A DNA stretch of 64,000 nucleotides from Saprospiraceae bacterium. Lineage in GTDB: Bacteria > Bacteroidota > Bacteroidia > Chitinophagales > Saprospiraceae. Each line of letters starts with the position of its first letter. Position 1 is the stretch's first letter. Below, one piece after another: positions 24,370 to 33,171 of this stretch. Location of the stretch: assembly GCA_020628095.1 (NCBI GenBank), contig JAHDFP010000009.1:91601-155600 (forward strand), given 5' to 3'. Made by a program: the position numbers and the translations under genes. The notes beneath the pieces were generated by a model. The model searched no databases. It saw nothing but the letters and a program-made list of their open reading frames with translations, and was not told the origin of the DNA.

Positions 24370-26196
24370 TTAAACTGACTTATTCATCTTTTTATTATTA
24401 CTAATAAAACGCTGGACTAGTAAAAGATAGTTAAATCGTAAGTAATTTTTTCTGTAGATTTTATTGGTTTTATCGGCTTTCATTTTTTGGATGAGGTCGT
24501 CTGATTTTTTTCTATCTACAATATCCCATATCGGGTCATCGTCCTTGATCTTGTCATACTCAGAGTACATGGCTGGCATGATAGAGAAATATCTTTGTGG
24601 CCAGTCGATGGGCCAGGACATCGGTCTAGCTTGCCAAAACTTGTCAGGTATCCCAAGTGATCTATACAATCTATGTACCAGCGGTGGCGTGTCGCCATAG
24701 CCTAGATACTCCTTGGCGTCTATACTGTCTAGTAGGACTTGTAGTCTGGGATGATTGATGAGGGCTATGCGTAAGATGTTATACCTCCTCTCTATAGAGC
24801 TATGGGGTTTGATTATACCTTTGGGGATATTCTTTTTTCTTGAGGATATTTTAGAGAGGTCAATCTTATACTTATGGATGAGTTCTTGTCTGCATAGGGA
24901 AGAGCGATGAGGATTGTAGTTATGACTCAGTATTTTTCTTTTGGTATGGATAAGGGTGTCAGGTAATTTAGATTTGATGAGTTGTTTTAGGGTTGCCGAT
25001 TTATTTTTTAGATAGAAAAAGTTGCGGAAGAAAAAGCGCATCTGTTCTCCATAGATGCGGCTATACGCCTGAGGTTCGATTTGATTGTCGGTTATATTAC
25101 CTGCAATATATCGACAACCCACCTTACGCAAAGCTCCATAGATGACCTCATGGTCTGTCCCTATGGGATTGACAGTTGGCGTGTCATTGACCCACATTTT
25201 GTAATCTACACTGTCGTCCATTTCTGTAGGTAGAGGGTCATTGTATCCGTGCAATAGCTGGAAAGGAAATAAGGACTGGAACTCCTGTAGACGCTGATGC
25301 ATATCATCCGATCGTGGATTACGACCCTGCGGTAATATATATGACGACCCATAAATGGTCATATCGGGTAGAACCTTTCGCAGAAGCGCAATAGATAATA
25401 ACGTACTTGGTCTATCAGATGCAAAACAGCCTATCTTATCTATCTCCTGATCCTGTACCACCTGCCGTAGATTGTGCTCAACTATATGGAGTATCTGAGA
25501 TTCTAGAGATATAGATTTATCGGTATATAGATTATATCTGGTGATGTGATCTTGTATGGTCGTAATATGGTATTTTCCTTGGTTGAAATCTAACCACTGA
25601 TAAGATGCCAGAGCTTTGACATGATGATAAGCCGTACGTCCGTCAGGGATGTCGGATATTGTAATAATACGACTTAGTGTATGTCGGTCCAGTTCTTTTG
25701 TTGTGGTTGATGCCTGTAAGATGGCTTTGATTTCTGTCCCAAAATAGAGGGAGTTATCTTGCACAGTATAGAAGAGACTCCTTCCTTTGTTACACAATAC
25801 GCACGTCTGTTGTTCTGCATTATATATGGCAAAAGCATAATGGCCAGAGACATATTGATAGAGAGATTTTCCCCATTTGATATAGGCCTTAAGGAGAATC
25901 ATGTCCTCCACATCGTATGCCTCCTGAGTTTGGTGTATATCCAACTGAGCACATAATTCTTTTCTGTTATAGATGATGCTGTCGCTGGTAATGGTCCATT
26001 GTCCTTCTGAGTATACTTTTGTGAGGATGCTGTGATGTGATTGACCGAATAAGATGATTTTGGCTAGGCTCGTGTGCGCATCGGGTGTATAACAAAGCCT
26101 TGAGACCTCGGAGTTGCCTAGGGACTCGGCCATCTTGCGGATATCTTCTGGTCCAATGACTGGACAAGATATATAACCTGCTATACCACCTATCAT
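24370..26196 (-). CDS. Second asparagine-synthetase-like protein with degenerate active sites
   Basis: 608 residues of the AsnB fold, paralogous to the cyclase. The glutaminase-like N-terminus is recognisable (MIGGIAGYIS; YVSGHYAFAIYN; FGTEIKAILQ) but has Ile at position 2 where asparagine synthetase has its catalytic Cys. The PP-loop is also lost: residues 256-268 read GCFASDRPSTLLS where SGGLDSS is expected. It is therefore probably unable to form an acyl-adenylate in the normal way and may be a regulatory or structural partner of the intact cyclase. It diverges from the precursor genes and has a microprotein gene just downstream. Confidence 0.82.
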   Translation of the reverse strand: MIGGIAGYISCPVIGPEDIRKMAESLGNSEVSRLCYTPDAHTSLAKIILFGQSHHSILTKVYSEGQWTITSDSIIYNRKELCAQLDIHQTQEAYDVEDMILLKAYIKWGKSLYQYVSGHYAFAIYNAEQQTCVLCNKGRSLFYTVQDNSLYFGTEIKAILQASTTTKELDRHTLSRIITISDIPDGRTAYHHVKALASYQWLDFNQGKYHITTIQDHITRYNLYTDKSISLESQILHIVEHNLRQVVQDQEIDKIGCFASDRPSTLLSIALLRKVLPDMTIYGSSYILPQGRNPRSDDMHQRLQEFQSLFPFQLLHGYNDPLPTEMDDSVDYKMWVNDTPTVNPIGTDHEVIYGALRKVGCRYIAGNITDNQIEPQAYSRIYGEQMRFFFRNFFYLKNKSATLKQLIKSKLPDTLIHTKRKILSHNYNPHRSSLCRQELIHKYKIDLSKISSRKKNIPKGIIKPHSSIERRYNILRIALINHPRLQVLLDSIDAKEYLGYGDTPPLVHRLYRSLGIPDKFWQARPMSWPIDWPQRYFSIMPAMYSEYDKIKDDDPIWDIVDRKKSDDLIQKMKADKTNKIYRKNYLRFNYLLLVQRFISNNKKMNKSV

Positions 26197-26405
26197 ATCT
26201 GAGACGTCATGGGCGAATGTGAATCAATAATCGGATATAATACCCCTCGTGAATACACGATATTACTCACAAATCCAGTTAAAAATGCCAAAAAATGCCT
26301 TTATTTCCTTTTTCTCATTAAAAAAATCATCATACAGCGATTTAGTTATTATCTTCATACTTTGAATTAATATAACTAACTACCAATAGTCAAAAAACCA
26401 AAAAA

Positions 26406-26573
26406 ATGCAAGACAAAAAACAATGGAAAACACCGACAATCACTGAATTAGATCATAAGGATTCTGCTGGCGGTGCTGGCGGTGCAGAAGGTGCACATAA
26501 TCCTGGCTCTACATATCACACTGGGTTTTCTTTCACTGTAGTAATAGGGGCTACTGGAGTTTTAGGGTCATAA
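26406..26573 (+). CDS. Lasso peptide precursor A1
   Basis: A 55-residue gene product too short for most gene callers. Leader residues 1-21 carry W7-x-x-P10-x-I12-x-x-L15-D16-H17 (KQWKTPTITELDHK), the variant of the lasso YxxP signal that B1 proteins bind. The rest is Gly-rich (AGGAGGAEGAHNPG) then hydrophobic (TGFSFTVVIGATGVLGS). After residue 20 the only acidic residue is Glu28, so it must be the ring acceptor. With Ser20 at the -2 position where Thr is usual, the core would start at Gly22 and the ring would have 7 residues; starts at Ala21 or Ser20 would give 8 or 9. It ends in Ser55. There is no Cys, which argues against lanthipeptide-like chemistry. Confidence 0.82.
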   Translation: MQDKKQWKTPTITELDHKDSAGGAGGAEGAHNPGSTYHTGFSFTVVIGATGVLGS

Positions 26574-26731
26574 TCTTATCATGATTATTATAGAAGTAGC
26601 TAAGTAAAATACTTATAGAACTACTGACCATTCTATTCTCAAAAAAAGGCTGCTACAAATTTAATATTGGACATTAGATATGCCCTCTATATGTATTAAG
26701 CATTGTGTCTAATGAAAAAACTAACAAGCCT

Positions 26732-26905
26732 ATGGAGAATAAAAAGGAATGGAGACCTCCTACCATTAAAGACTTAGATCATAGTCTAGCTGAGACAGGT
26801 GCAGGTGGTGGTCCTGAGGGAGCGCACTCTGAAGGTGCTGTCGTGCATAATTCCATATCATTTTCTGATCTGGTCGGTGGATCTGGCGTACAGGGTATGT
26901 CTTGA
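26732..26905 (+). CDS. Lasso peptide precursor A2
   Basis: 57 residues from the ATG at 26732; a GTG nine codons upstream (26705) is rejected because the ATG aligns with the start of A1 (MENKKEWRPPTIKDLDH against MQDKKQWKTPTITELDH). W7, P10, I12, L15, D16 and H17 are conserved. The core region (TGAGGGPEGAHSEG) aligns with A1 at the EGAH motif, placing the candidate acceptor at Glu29; Gly23 as residue 1 would give a 7-residue ring. Glu34 is a second acidic residue but lies too far from any plausible start. The tail (AVVHNSISFSDLVGGSGVQG) ends MS, again a C-terminal Ser. It lies 158 bases after A1 and may share its promoter. Confidence 0.82.
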   Translation: MENKKEWRPPTIKDLDHSLAETGAGGGPEGAHSEGAVVHNSISFSDLVGGSGVQGMS

Positions 26906-27106
26906 TTTATTTTAAGTTATTTCCTATATAATTGATAGATTTTAAAGGAAATATTAATAAATCCTCTGGGATCATAATTTACCGATATTTCTTAATAAGT
27001 AATTGCTTGGATGTTCTCTACAGAATAAGCTCTTACATCTTAGCCTTCGAGTAGATTTAGGATTGATAAGCCCTGTCAGATTATTCATCTGGTGCTTGGT
27101 AGTCTA

Positions 27107-28177
27107 TTAGAGTATTCTCTCTATTTTATTTTTAATATTTTCTTTAGCCGTAATGATAATTTTTCTTTTCGCGTATTTGTATAGATTGTAATGCAGGTAC
27201 GGGACTTCTGATTTTATATAATTAAGATAGATAACTAAGTCGGCTGGCTTATGCTCACTGCGCAAAGAGCCACTAGCCCATGATACATTTCTTGCATCCA
27301 AAAAAGTGGTTAGTGCTGCGTATGTTTCCATCCGATCATCAGAATGATGTATGAGCAAAACTGATCCCAATGCATTGTATGATTTTAGATATTGGATTAT
27401 GAGCTCTTGTAGTTCTTCTTTGTTCTTTTGATAATATATCTTATCCACGGTAGGACATTGTCCGTCGTGATATAGTCTTGGTCCTATTTTGGCAAATGCA
27501 CTGAAGTCGTTTTTGGCATTGATCTTCTTGTCCTTCTCTTTTTTGTTCTCTGCGATAAGGAATACATTATGATTGCTCCATCTCATATTAGGATAAAACG
27601 ATTCTGTGCAGGTGGCCCAGCTTTTTATAAGTAAGGGATATAGCGGTACTCTGGACATCATAAGACCTAACTTATGGAATAAGTACATGGTCTTCTTGTT
27701 AATATGACTATGAAAGTAGGTCACAGATACGGTGTCATATTCCGTCAGTAGCATCTGACGAATGCGATCTACATTTATTCGTTTGGGACTTTCTATCAGA
27801 AGATGACCACCTGGACTGACCATATCAGATAGTTTTTGGATAACGCCTACAACTGGTCGCGGAGGCAAGTATATAAGTGTGAAACTACAGACCACCATAT
27901 CCACAATATTCTTTAACGGTGGAAGATTGGCAATGTTACTTTGTACAGCGATATTTTTGCCCTGATATCTAGCTAATGATTTTTGTAGGCTGTTTTGCTT
28001 GATGTCCGCACCGATATATAAGACATCCTCGCCGAACATAAACCGATTAATAAACTGTGCCGAAGCAATATCCAATACTCTTTTGGGCTTATGTTTTTTG
28101 GCAAATTGGTGTATACGCTTATAGGCATAATGCGCATAAGGGAGGTGACTGTAGAGTTTTGTTTTGGGGTTTCGCAA
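27107..28177 (-). CDS. SAM-dependent methyltransferase with an extra C-terminal domain
   Basis: 356 residues. Residues 30-150 are a class I methyltransferase: motif I VLDIASAQF (34-42), acidic Asp58 in YIGADIKQ, motif near DMVVCSFTLIYLPP and a GGHLLIESPKR strand. Residues 220-356 are a second unrecognised alpha/beta region (VLLIHHSDDRMETYAALTTF, PADLVIYLN). It is the last gene of the B1-B2 operon, 33 bases after the fusion permease gene. Methylation of the lasso peptide is the natural inference, but the substrate is unproven, and the first Gly of motif I is missing (DIASA rather than DxGxG). Confidence 0.75.
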   Translation of the reverse strand: MRNPKTKLYSHLPYAHYAYKRIHQFAKKHKPKRVLDIASAQFINRFMFGEDVLYIGADIKQNSLQKSLARYQGKNIAVQSNIANLPPLKNIVDMVVCSFTLIYLPPRPVVGVIQKLSDMVSPGGHLLIESPKRINVDRIRQMLLTEYDTVSVTYFHSHINKKTMYLFHKLGLMMSRVPLYPLLIKSWATCTESFYPNMRWSNHNVFLIAENKKEKDKKINAKNDFSAFAKIGPRLYHDGQCPTVDKIYYQKNKEELQELIIQYLKSYNALGSVLLIHHSDDRMETYAALTTFLDARNVSWASGSLRSEHKPADLVIYLNYIKSEVPYLHYNLYKYAKRKIIITAKENIKNKIERIL

Positions 28178-28210
28178 GTATCTATGTTATTGAGGTCGGT
28201 ACAAGATAGA

Positions 28211-31200
28211 TTATTTTCTAGTGATCTGATAGAGTTGTCCAGAGGACAGGGATTGGTCTATGGCATTATGTTGACCATCTGCCCACACAACTTCCATTCT
28301 ATCTATAGATGTTGACTTACCGATACCAAAGTATGCGACTGGAATATCAAAGGACTTATAACCACCAGAGGCTAGTATCTCTCTGATTTGGTTTTCTCCA
28401 TTATTATAGTGTATGTAGATCTTCGCATTGATGCCGTGACTATTACCTTTTTTATCATTGAGTCGGAAGGCGATGCTATGGTTGTCTGTTCCTTGGTTAT
28501 TATATATTGTTACTGGTCCAATACATGGAGCCATGATGATATCGAGATCACCATCCAAATCATAATCCACATAAGTATAACTGGTTGCTGGTAGATGGCT
28601 CTCTATTCCATGGTCTGTTGTCTTATCGCTAAATTTTTCGCCACCTTCATTTTTCAGAAATGTATTCCTAAATTGATTTTTCGTCAACAAATAACCATTG
28701 ACAACAAACAAGTCCTGGTAGCCATCATTGTCCACATCAGCAAATTTACTATTCCATGTCCAGCCTAGATTTTTGAGGTTTATTTCCTCGTTATCTAATA
28801 TTTTGTATCTATCTCCATCGAGTTTGTATAGGTTAGATTCCCCCTGTACTGTGGTTTGTTTGTATAGCGTGGTAGTGTCAGCTAACTCAACATTATTAAG
28901 GTCTAGACTATAAAGAGTTGACAAGAAAGGAGATAACACTTGGGGAAGATTCTTTTTCATGTAGTTGACATAGCTCGTATCATCAAACCATAGATATTGG
29001 TTATATGCAGAAATATAACATTCTGCCTTATGCTTTGTAGGACAGATAGATATGTCTCTTTGGGTGGATGCCGTCAGATACATCTTATGTAATGTCATGA
29101 TGTCCTCGCAAGTGGCTCTTTCTTTGGGGTCTATTATGGACTTACAGGTTAGTTTAGGGTTATAAAAATAGGTATGATCCGAAGGTGAAATTTGAGTCTC
29201 TAATATTTCCAGTTCCAGATCATTATCGAGGTCAGCTGATATAAAAGACATCGTTGTCTGCGTAGAGAAAGGTATAAGACTATCTGCTCTTATCGATAAG
29301 CGGAGTTGCTTGCCATCATTAATGTACAAGCTATTGCTTACCATAAAATCATTACCCACCCATAAGTCTATATCCTTATCCTGGTCCAGATCGGATAAGA
29401 GTACGCTCAAGGTTTCGCCATCAGGTCCAGCCAAGGTGTCGGTGCTATAACTCTGACCATCATAGAGATGCCAGTAATTTTTGGAAGTTGGTATAGAGTG
29501 TAGACTGACTAAAGGACCATAAGACCAATTACCCGTAAAGACATCCAGATAACCATTATTATCAATATCTGCAAAAGCAATCGCGGACGTGTATATATGA
29601 TCGTAAGGCATCTCGAATGCCCTCATCTCACCTGTCTCAAAAACACCTTCCTTGTTATATAGGATATAGTTGCCTTGATCGTAGGTCGAGATAAATATAT
29701 CCGTCCAGCCATCATTGTCGAGATCGGCTGGTGCGGCATTAATTATATTAAGAGTGTCTGGTAGGCTTAGGGTCAGTTCGTAAAAAGATTCTCCTTCGTT
29801 ATTATAAAATAGCTGTAGGCTCAGATTAGATGCGATGACAAGATCAGGCCAGCCGTCATTATTGAGATCAGAAGAAGAGATAGTACGACCTGTATTGTAT
29901 GGAGATATACGACTATAGACAGAGAATTCGTAAGGACAATGTATTCCTATGTCAGGACCTTCTATCTGGCTAAAAAGGGTCTCGCTCTCTTTTTTCTTAT
30001 TATCAAAAAATGGATGTGTCGACACCTTAATATTGTCATCATCCAATAAAAGGGTAGGCTCAATTTTATTTTTCATAAGCTGTGATCTGAGATCTGTGGT
30101 AAGGTACTGGCGATCTCTGATCGGTGATGAGATGGTAAAGAGTTCGGTTAGTCTGGGTAGATGATAATGCAATAGTTCTAGGTCATTCTTTTTGATTTTC
30201 TTTTCGGCGATATGACTGATCATTCCACTGCCTATCCCTAGTCCTACAATACATAGTAATAACATAAATGCTAGCTTCTTAGAAAAATGCTGATGCACTA
30301 TGAAATAAGGATACAAAGAAAAACTACTCAAAGTAATAAGGAGTATAGCCACATACTTAGTCTCTAGTCCCAGCCCCCACAGCACGAAACAAATGATAAT
30401 ATCAAAGGTCATAGGAACAGGTAATAAAGTCCCTATAAGAGAAACCAAGACCATCGCTGCCAATATTGTTTTTCGGCTGGCGACTTGCGGCATCATATCT
30501 ATGAGACTATCTAGAGGTAGATATGTAATAATCACATTACCTAAGAAACCAGCCAGTAGCATAAGTGGAACGGCTAGTATAATAATTGTCCATAGGTGTT
30601 TCGCATAGCTCTTGATAAGCCAGATAATAGGATTGTCGTCGGTGTCACACAGGTCTCTATTACATTTGTCATCGGATGTGCTTAACGTCGTGCCGAGCCA
30701 TCGGTCCAGTAGAGAAGGTGCACGTACGACCATCAACTGATCTGCTGGAAAAAAACGAACGAGCAAAGGAATACAAACCAGTAATATGACGAGCAATGTA
30801 CCAAACTTAATCAGTATCAGATAGAGCGGAAACATACTGAACAGCATCGACAGAGCAATGGGGTTAAGATTAGGCGAACTGATCATGGTGGCTAAGGCTG
30901 TCTCAGGTCTGGCGCCAGATTTTTTCATGCCGAGTGCGATGGGTGCAGCACAGTTGACACAGACGCCCAATGGAGTGCCTATGATCGTACCGAGCATAGA
31001 ATTAATCCATCTGTTATTACTCGAAAATTTTTTAAGCTCCTGAAATAAGACCATCAGCGCCGCTGCAAATAGCAAACCGAAGAGCATACCTTTTTTGTTG
31101 GTTTCTATCCAGTTGAGCGTATGATATATGACGGCTTGAGCCTTGGGTGTATTATCGTCTATACGAAAAGGCATATCAAAGCTCAAGCCCTGAAAAGGTG

Positions 31201-31336
31201 TTTCGCCAGCCATCATGGCTTTTTCGTTGAGTTGCGGATACCGTGATCCCAGCCAAAAGAATGCGGTAATGATAACCAGCCAGATTATTGATAGCGCGAT
31301 TCTGATTTTCTGAGTCTTGGTCATTTTGGTTATCAA
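28211..31336 (-). CDS. Fusion: permease (DUF318-like) with FG-GAP/VCBS repeats and ASPIC/UnbV domain
   Basis: 1041 residues in one uninterrupted frame. Residues 10-375 hold about 8-9 membrane helices with the permease signature GVCVNCAAPIALGMKKSG (124-141), as in the YraQ/ArsP-like permease family. After about residue 480 come seven calcium-binding-type FG-GAP motifs (DLNNDGWPDL, DLDNDGWTDI, DIDNNGYLDV, DLDQDKDIDL, DLDNDLELEI, DVDNDGYQDL, DYDLDGDLDI), then an ASPIC/UnbV end (FGIGKSTSIDRMEVVWADGQ). The repeats should face the periplasm. It is the fifth gene of the B1 operon, 34 bases from both neighbours. Secondary export or surface binding of the peptide is a guess. Confidence 0.8.
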   Translation of the reverse strand: MITKMTKTQKIRIALSIIWLVIITAFFWLGSRYPQLNEKAMMAGETPFQGLSFDMPFRIDDNTPKAQAVIYHTLNWIETNKKGMLFGLLFAAALMVLFQELKKFSSNNRWINSMLGTIIGTPLGVCVNCAAPIALGMKKSGARPETALATMISSPNLNPIALSMLFSMFPLYLILIKFGTLLVILLVCIPLLVRFFPADQLMVVRAPSLLDRWLGTTLSTSDDKCNRDLCDTDDNPIIWLIKSYAKHLWTIIILAVPLMLLAGFLGNVIITYLPLDSLIDMMPQVASRKTILAAMVLVSLIGTLLPVPMTFDIIICFVLWGLGLETKYVAILLITLSSFSLYPYFIVHQHFSKKLAFMLLLCIVGLGIGSGMISHIAEKKIKKNDLELLHYHLPRLTELFTISSPIRDRQYLTTDLRSQLMKNKIEPTLLLDDDNIKVSTHPFFDNKKKESETLFSQIEGPDIGIHCPYEFSVYSRISPYNTGRTISSSDLNNDGWPDLVIASNLSLQLFYNNEGESFYELTLSLPDTLNIINAAPADLDNDGWTDIFISTYDQGNYILYNKEGVFETGEMRAFEMPYDHIYTSAIAFADIDNNGYLDVFTGNWSYGPLVSLHSIPTSKNYWHLYDGQSYSTDTLAGPDGETLSVLLSDLDQDKDIDLWVGNDFMVSNSLYINDGKQLRLSIRADSLIPFSTQTTMSFISADLDNDLELEILETQISPSDHTYFYNPKLTCKSIIDPKERATCEDIMTLHKMYLTASTQRDISICPTKHKAECYISAYNQYLWFDDTSYVNYMKKNLPQVLSPFLSTLYSLDLNNVELADTTTLYKQTTVQGESNLYKLDGDRYKILDNEEINLKNLGWTWNSKFADVDNDGYQDLFVVNGYLLTKNQFRNTFLKNEGGEKFSDKTTDHGIESHLPATSYTYVDYDLDGDLDIIMAPCIGPVTIYNNQGTDNHSIAFRLNDKKGNSHGINAKIYIHYNNGENQIREILASGGYKSFDIPVAYFGIGKSTSIDRMEVVWADGQHNAIDQSLSSGQLYQITRK

Positions 31337-31370
31337 AGGGTATGTGAGTATCAGATGATAGTTGATAGGC

Positions 31371-32255
31371 TCAGACTAGTAACTGACCATCAGGACTAAT
31401 GTAATTATATTTTTCCATAAGCGGACGGTGCTGGTCTATGATACGCTGGGCTTGATCTTCTGAGAGGTCGTCACGCCAGCTTCCGACGACACCTTTCCTA
31501 AAAAATCTCTTGGCCCGATGAGTTTTCTCATTGAAGCCATATTCGTCTTCTTGCTTTTGTAGCTTTTCTATTTTGCTTTTGTCCAGAGCTTCTGCAACCT
31601 CCTCTTTAGTATAATCTAAACCAGAAAACTTCACAATTTTATAGAAGGTCTCGACCGAGTCCTTCTTCATGTCTTCGTAGCGGACGACGTGTATTTTCTC
31701 GTCTAGCATGTTCTCTGTCCAGCTTAGTACATGATCTGTCCAGCTTCCCATGTATTGATGGATTTGGAGATTGACCTTTTTTTTTGATTTGGCCAATGTG
31801 AGATTGGCGCTTGACATATGCTGGATTGTAATATCAAATTTGTCATGCCCACTATGATAAGCGTACGATACACAGACATCGAGAGGATTACGGATCAGAT
31901 AGATCACCTTATAGGTAGCAGATAAGGGGATAAGCCAGTTGCCATCTTGATTTTTAGTCAGTGCGTCATGAGTTTTGACGAATTGTATTTCATCTAATTG
32001 CGAGGATCGCAACTCATGTACTCTGGGAAGGTAGTAGTCTATCTCTTCCGCACGCATATCTGAAGAATCTACACCGACTAACTCATCAAATAGATGCCGC
32101 GAAGATGAGATACTTCCTGTCTCGGTAAGCATATTAATATAGACGGGTTCTTCATTCTTGGACATTAGATTATTGAGGAAAATTCTGAGCCATGTATTTC
32201 CTGATTTAGGATAGGAGGCGAGCCATATTATTTTTCCTGCCTCAGCTTGTAGCAT
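31371..32255 (-). CDS. Sulfotransferase of the lasso cluster
   Basis: 294 residues. The PAPS-binding signatures are clear: 5' loop YPKSGNTWLR (15-24), 3' phosphate strand YLIRNPLDVCVSYAYHSG and the C-terminal RKGVVGSWRDD. These place it with the cytosolic-type sulfotransferases that move sulfate from PAPS to an alcohol or phenol. Its start overlaps the kinase gene by 14 bases, so they are translationally coupled. Ser, Thr or Tyr residues of the precursors (A1 has Tyr37) are possible targets; this is inference. Confidence 0.88.
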   Translation of the reverse strand: MLQAEAGKIIWLASYPKSGNTWLRIFLNNLMSKNEEPVYINMLTETGSISSSRHLFDELVGVDSSDMRAEEIDYYLPRVHELRSSQLDEIQFVKTHDALTKNQDGNWLIPLSATYKVIYLIRNPLDVCVSYAYHSGHDKFDITIQHMSSANLTLAKSKKKVNLQIHQYMGSWTDHVLSWTENMLDEKIHVVRYEDMKKDSVETFYKIVKFSGLDYTKEEVAEALDKSKIEKLQKQEDEYGFNEKTHRAKRFFRKGVVGSWRDDLSEDQAQRIIDQHRPLMEKYNYISPDGQLLV

Positions 32256-33171
32256 CTTCTGCTATTTTGAAGAGGTCTTTTTCTATCAGGTCTACTACCT
32301 CATCGAGGCAGAAAGCGTGTGATCTTCTGATGCGTTTGACTGGAATAAGATTAGCGAGTCTAGTCGCGTCCATAAAGTGATGATTGATCGCGCCGATATC
32401 CTTGAGTAGATATTTTCTGTAGGTCATGTTTTTGATCAATCGGAACTTGTTGACATTTTCTACATCGAATAGTTCGACACCATCTCTAGTGGATGGCTGT
32501 AAGATATATAAAGCTTTCACAGGGAGTGGGGTGGAGACGAATTGTTCGGTTATGGGGATGGCCCTTTTGTTAATTTTGTTTCGGATCATTTTGAGGTTTT
32601 CGTATTCCACCTCAAGTCTATGCAGAGTGTCATCCCAGAGTTTGGATTGTGGATAACCTGGCAGAGCAAAGGGGTTTCCACCTTGGAATATAATAGGACA
32701 GACATCATCTGTCAGCATCTTATATCCTTTAAGGCGGAAGGCATTGGCTGTGGAAGATTTTCCAGCACCTGAGATGCCTGTAAAGAGAACCGCTTCACCA
32801 TTATAATCGATAGCACTCGCATGCATCGGTAGGACTTTTCTTTGTTGTAGTATCGCGCCTAGGCAAGATCCTAGTAAGAAGATGCGGATATCATCATCCA
32901 GACTATTTTCTTTTCTGTCTATAATAATCTGGTTACCATGGGATATGTAATATCTGGCTATGTCCTTTAGGTCTAAGAGAAATTGATCTTTGGCGATCTC
33001 ATAGGTGACACCTTTCTTAGTGCAATCGGGTAGGGATGTCGGTGCTGGTCCATATTTGATAATCAGATCGCTATCGCCAGTATGGTCTGATGACAATAAT
33101 TCTGGCAGCTCGATTTGTGATTCTATCGTTAGCCCAAAAGTTTTATATCTGTAATAACCCGTCTTTGTCAT
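32242..33171 (-). CDS. HPr kinase-like lasso peptide kinase
   Basis: 309 residues related to the C-terminal domain of HPr kinase. A P-loop GISGAGKSS lies at 132-140, preceded by LPMHASA (114-120) and followed by LTDDVCPI (Asp155, Asp156). Proteins of this type in lasso clusters phosphorylate the C-terminal Ser of the precursor, as known for paeninodin. Both precursors here end in Ser, which fits. It overlaps B2 by 4 bases (ATG within GTAATATGA-type junction) and the sulfotransferase by 14 bases. Confidence 0.87.
   Translation of the reverse strand: MTKTGYYRYKTFGLTIESQIELPELLSSDHTGDSDLIIKYGPAPTSLPDCTKKGVTYEIAKDQFLLDLKDIARYYISHGNQIIIDRKENSLDDDIRIFLLGSCLGAILQQRKVLPMHASAIDYNGEAVLFTGISGAGKSSTANAFRLKGYKMLTDDVCPIIFQGGNPFALPGYPQSKLWDDTLHRLEVEYENLKMIRNKINKRAIPITEQFVSTPLPVKALYILQPSTRDGVELFDVENVNKFRLIKNMTYRKYLLKDIGAINHHFMDATRLANLIPVKRIRRSHAFCLDEVVDLIEKDLFKIAEDATS

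Noticed and set aside
26705..26731. GTG start nine codons upstream for precursor A2
   Set aside because: The ATG at 26732 aligns exactly with the A1 start and leader; the extension has no counterpart.
26406..26905. Lanthipeptide, sactipeptide or thiopeptide precursors
   Set aside because: Neither peptide has a Cys and the cluster has no LanM, radical-SAM or YcaO gene; B1, B2 and cyclase indicate lasso.
26972..27088. Minus-strand 38-codon frame between A2 and the methyltransferase
   Set aside because: Considered as a third precursor, but it lacks the WxxP leader motif and any Gly/acidic core pattern.
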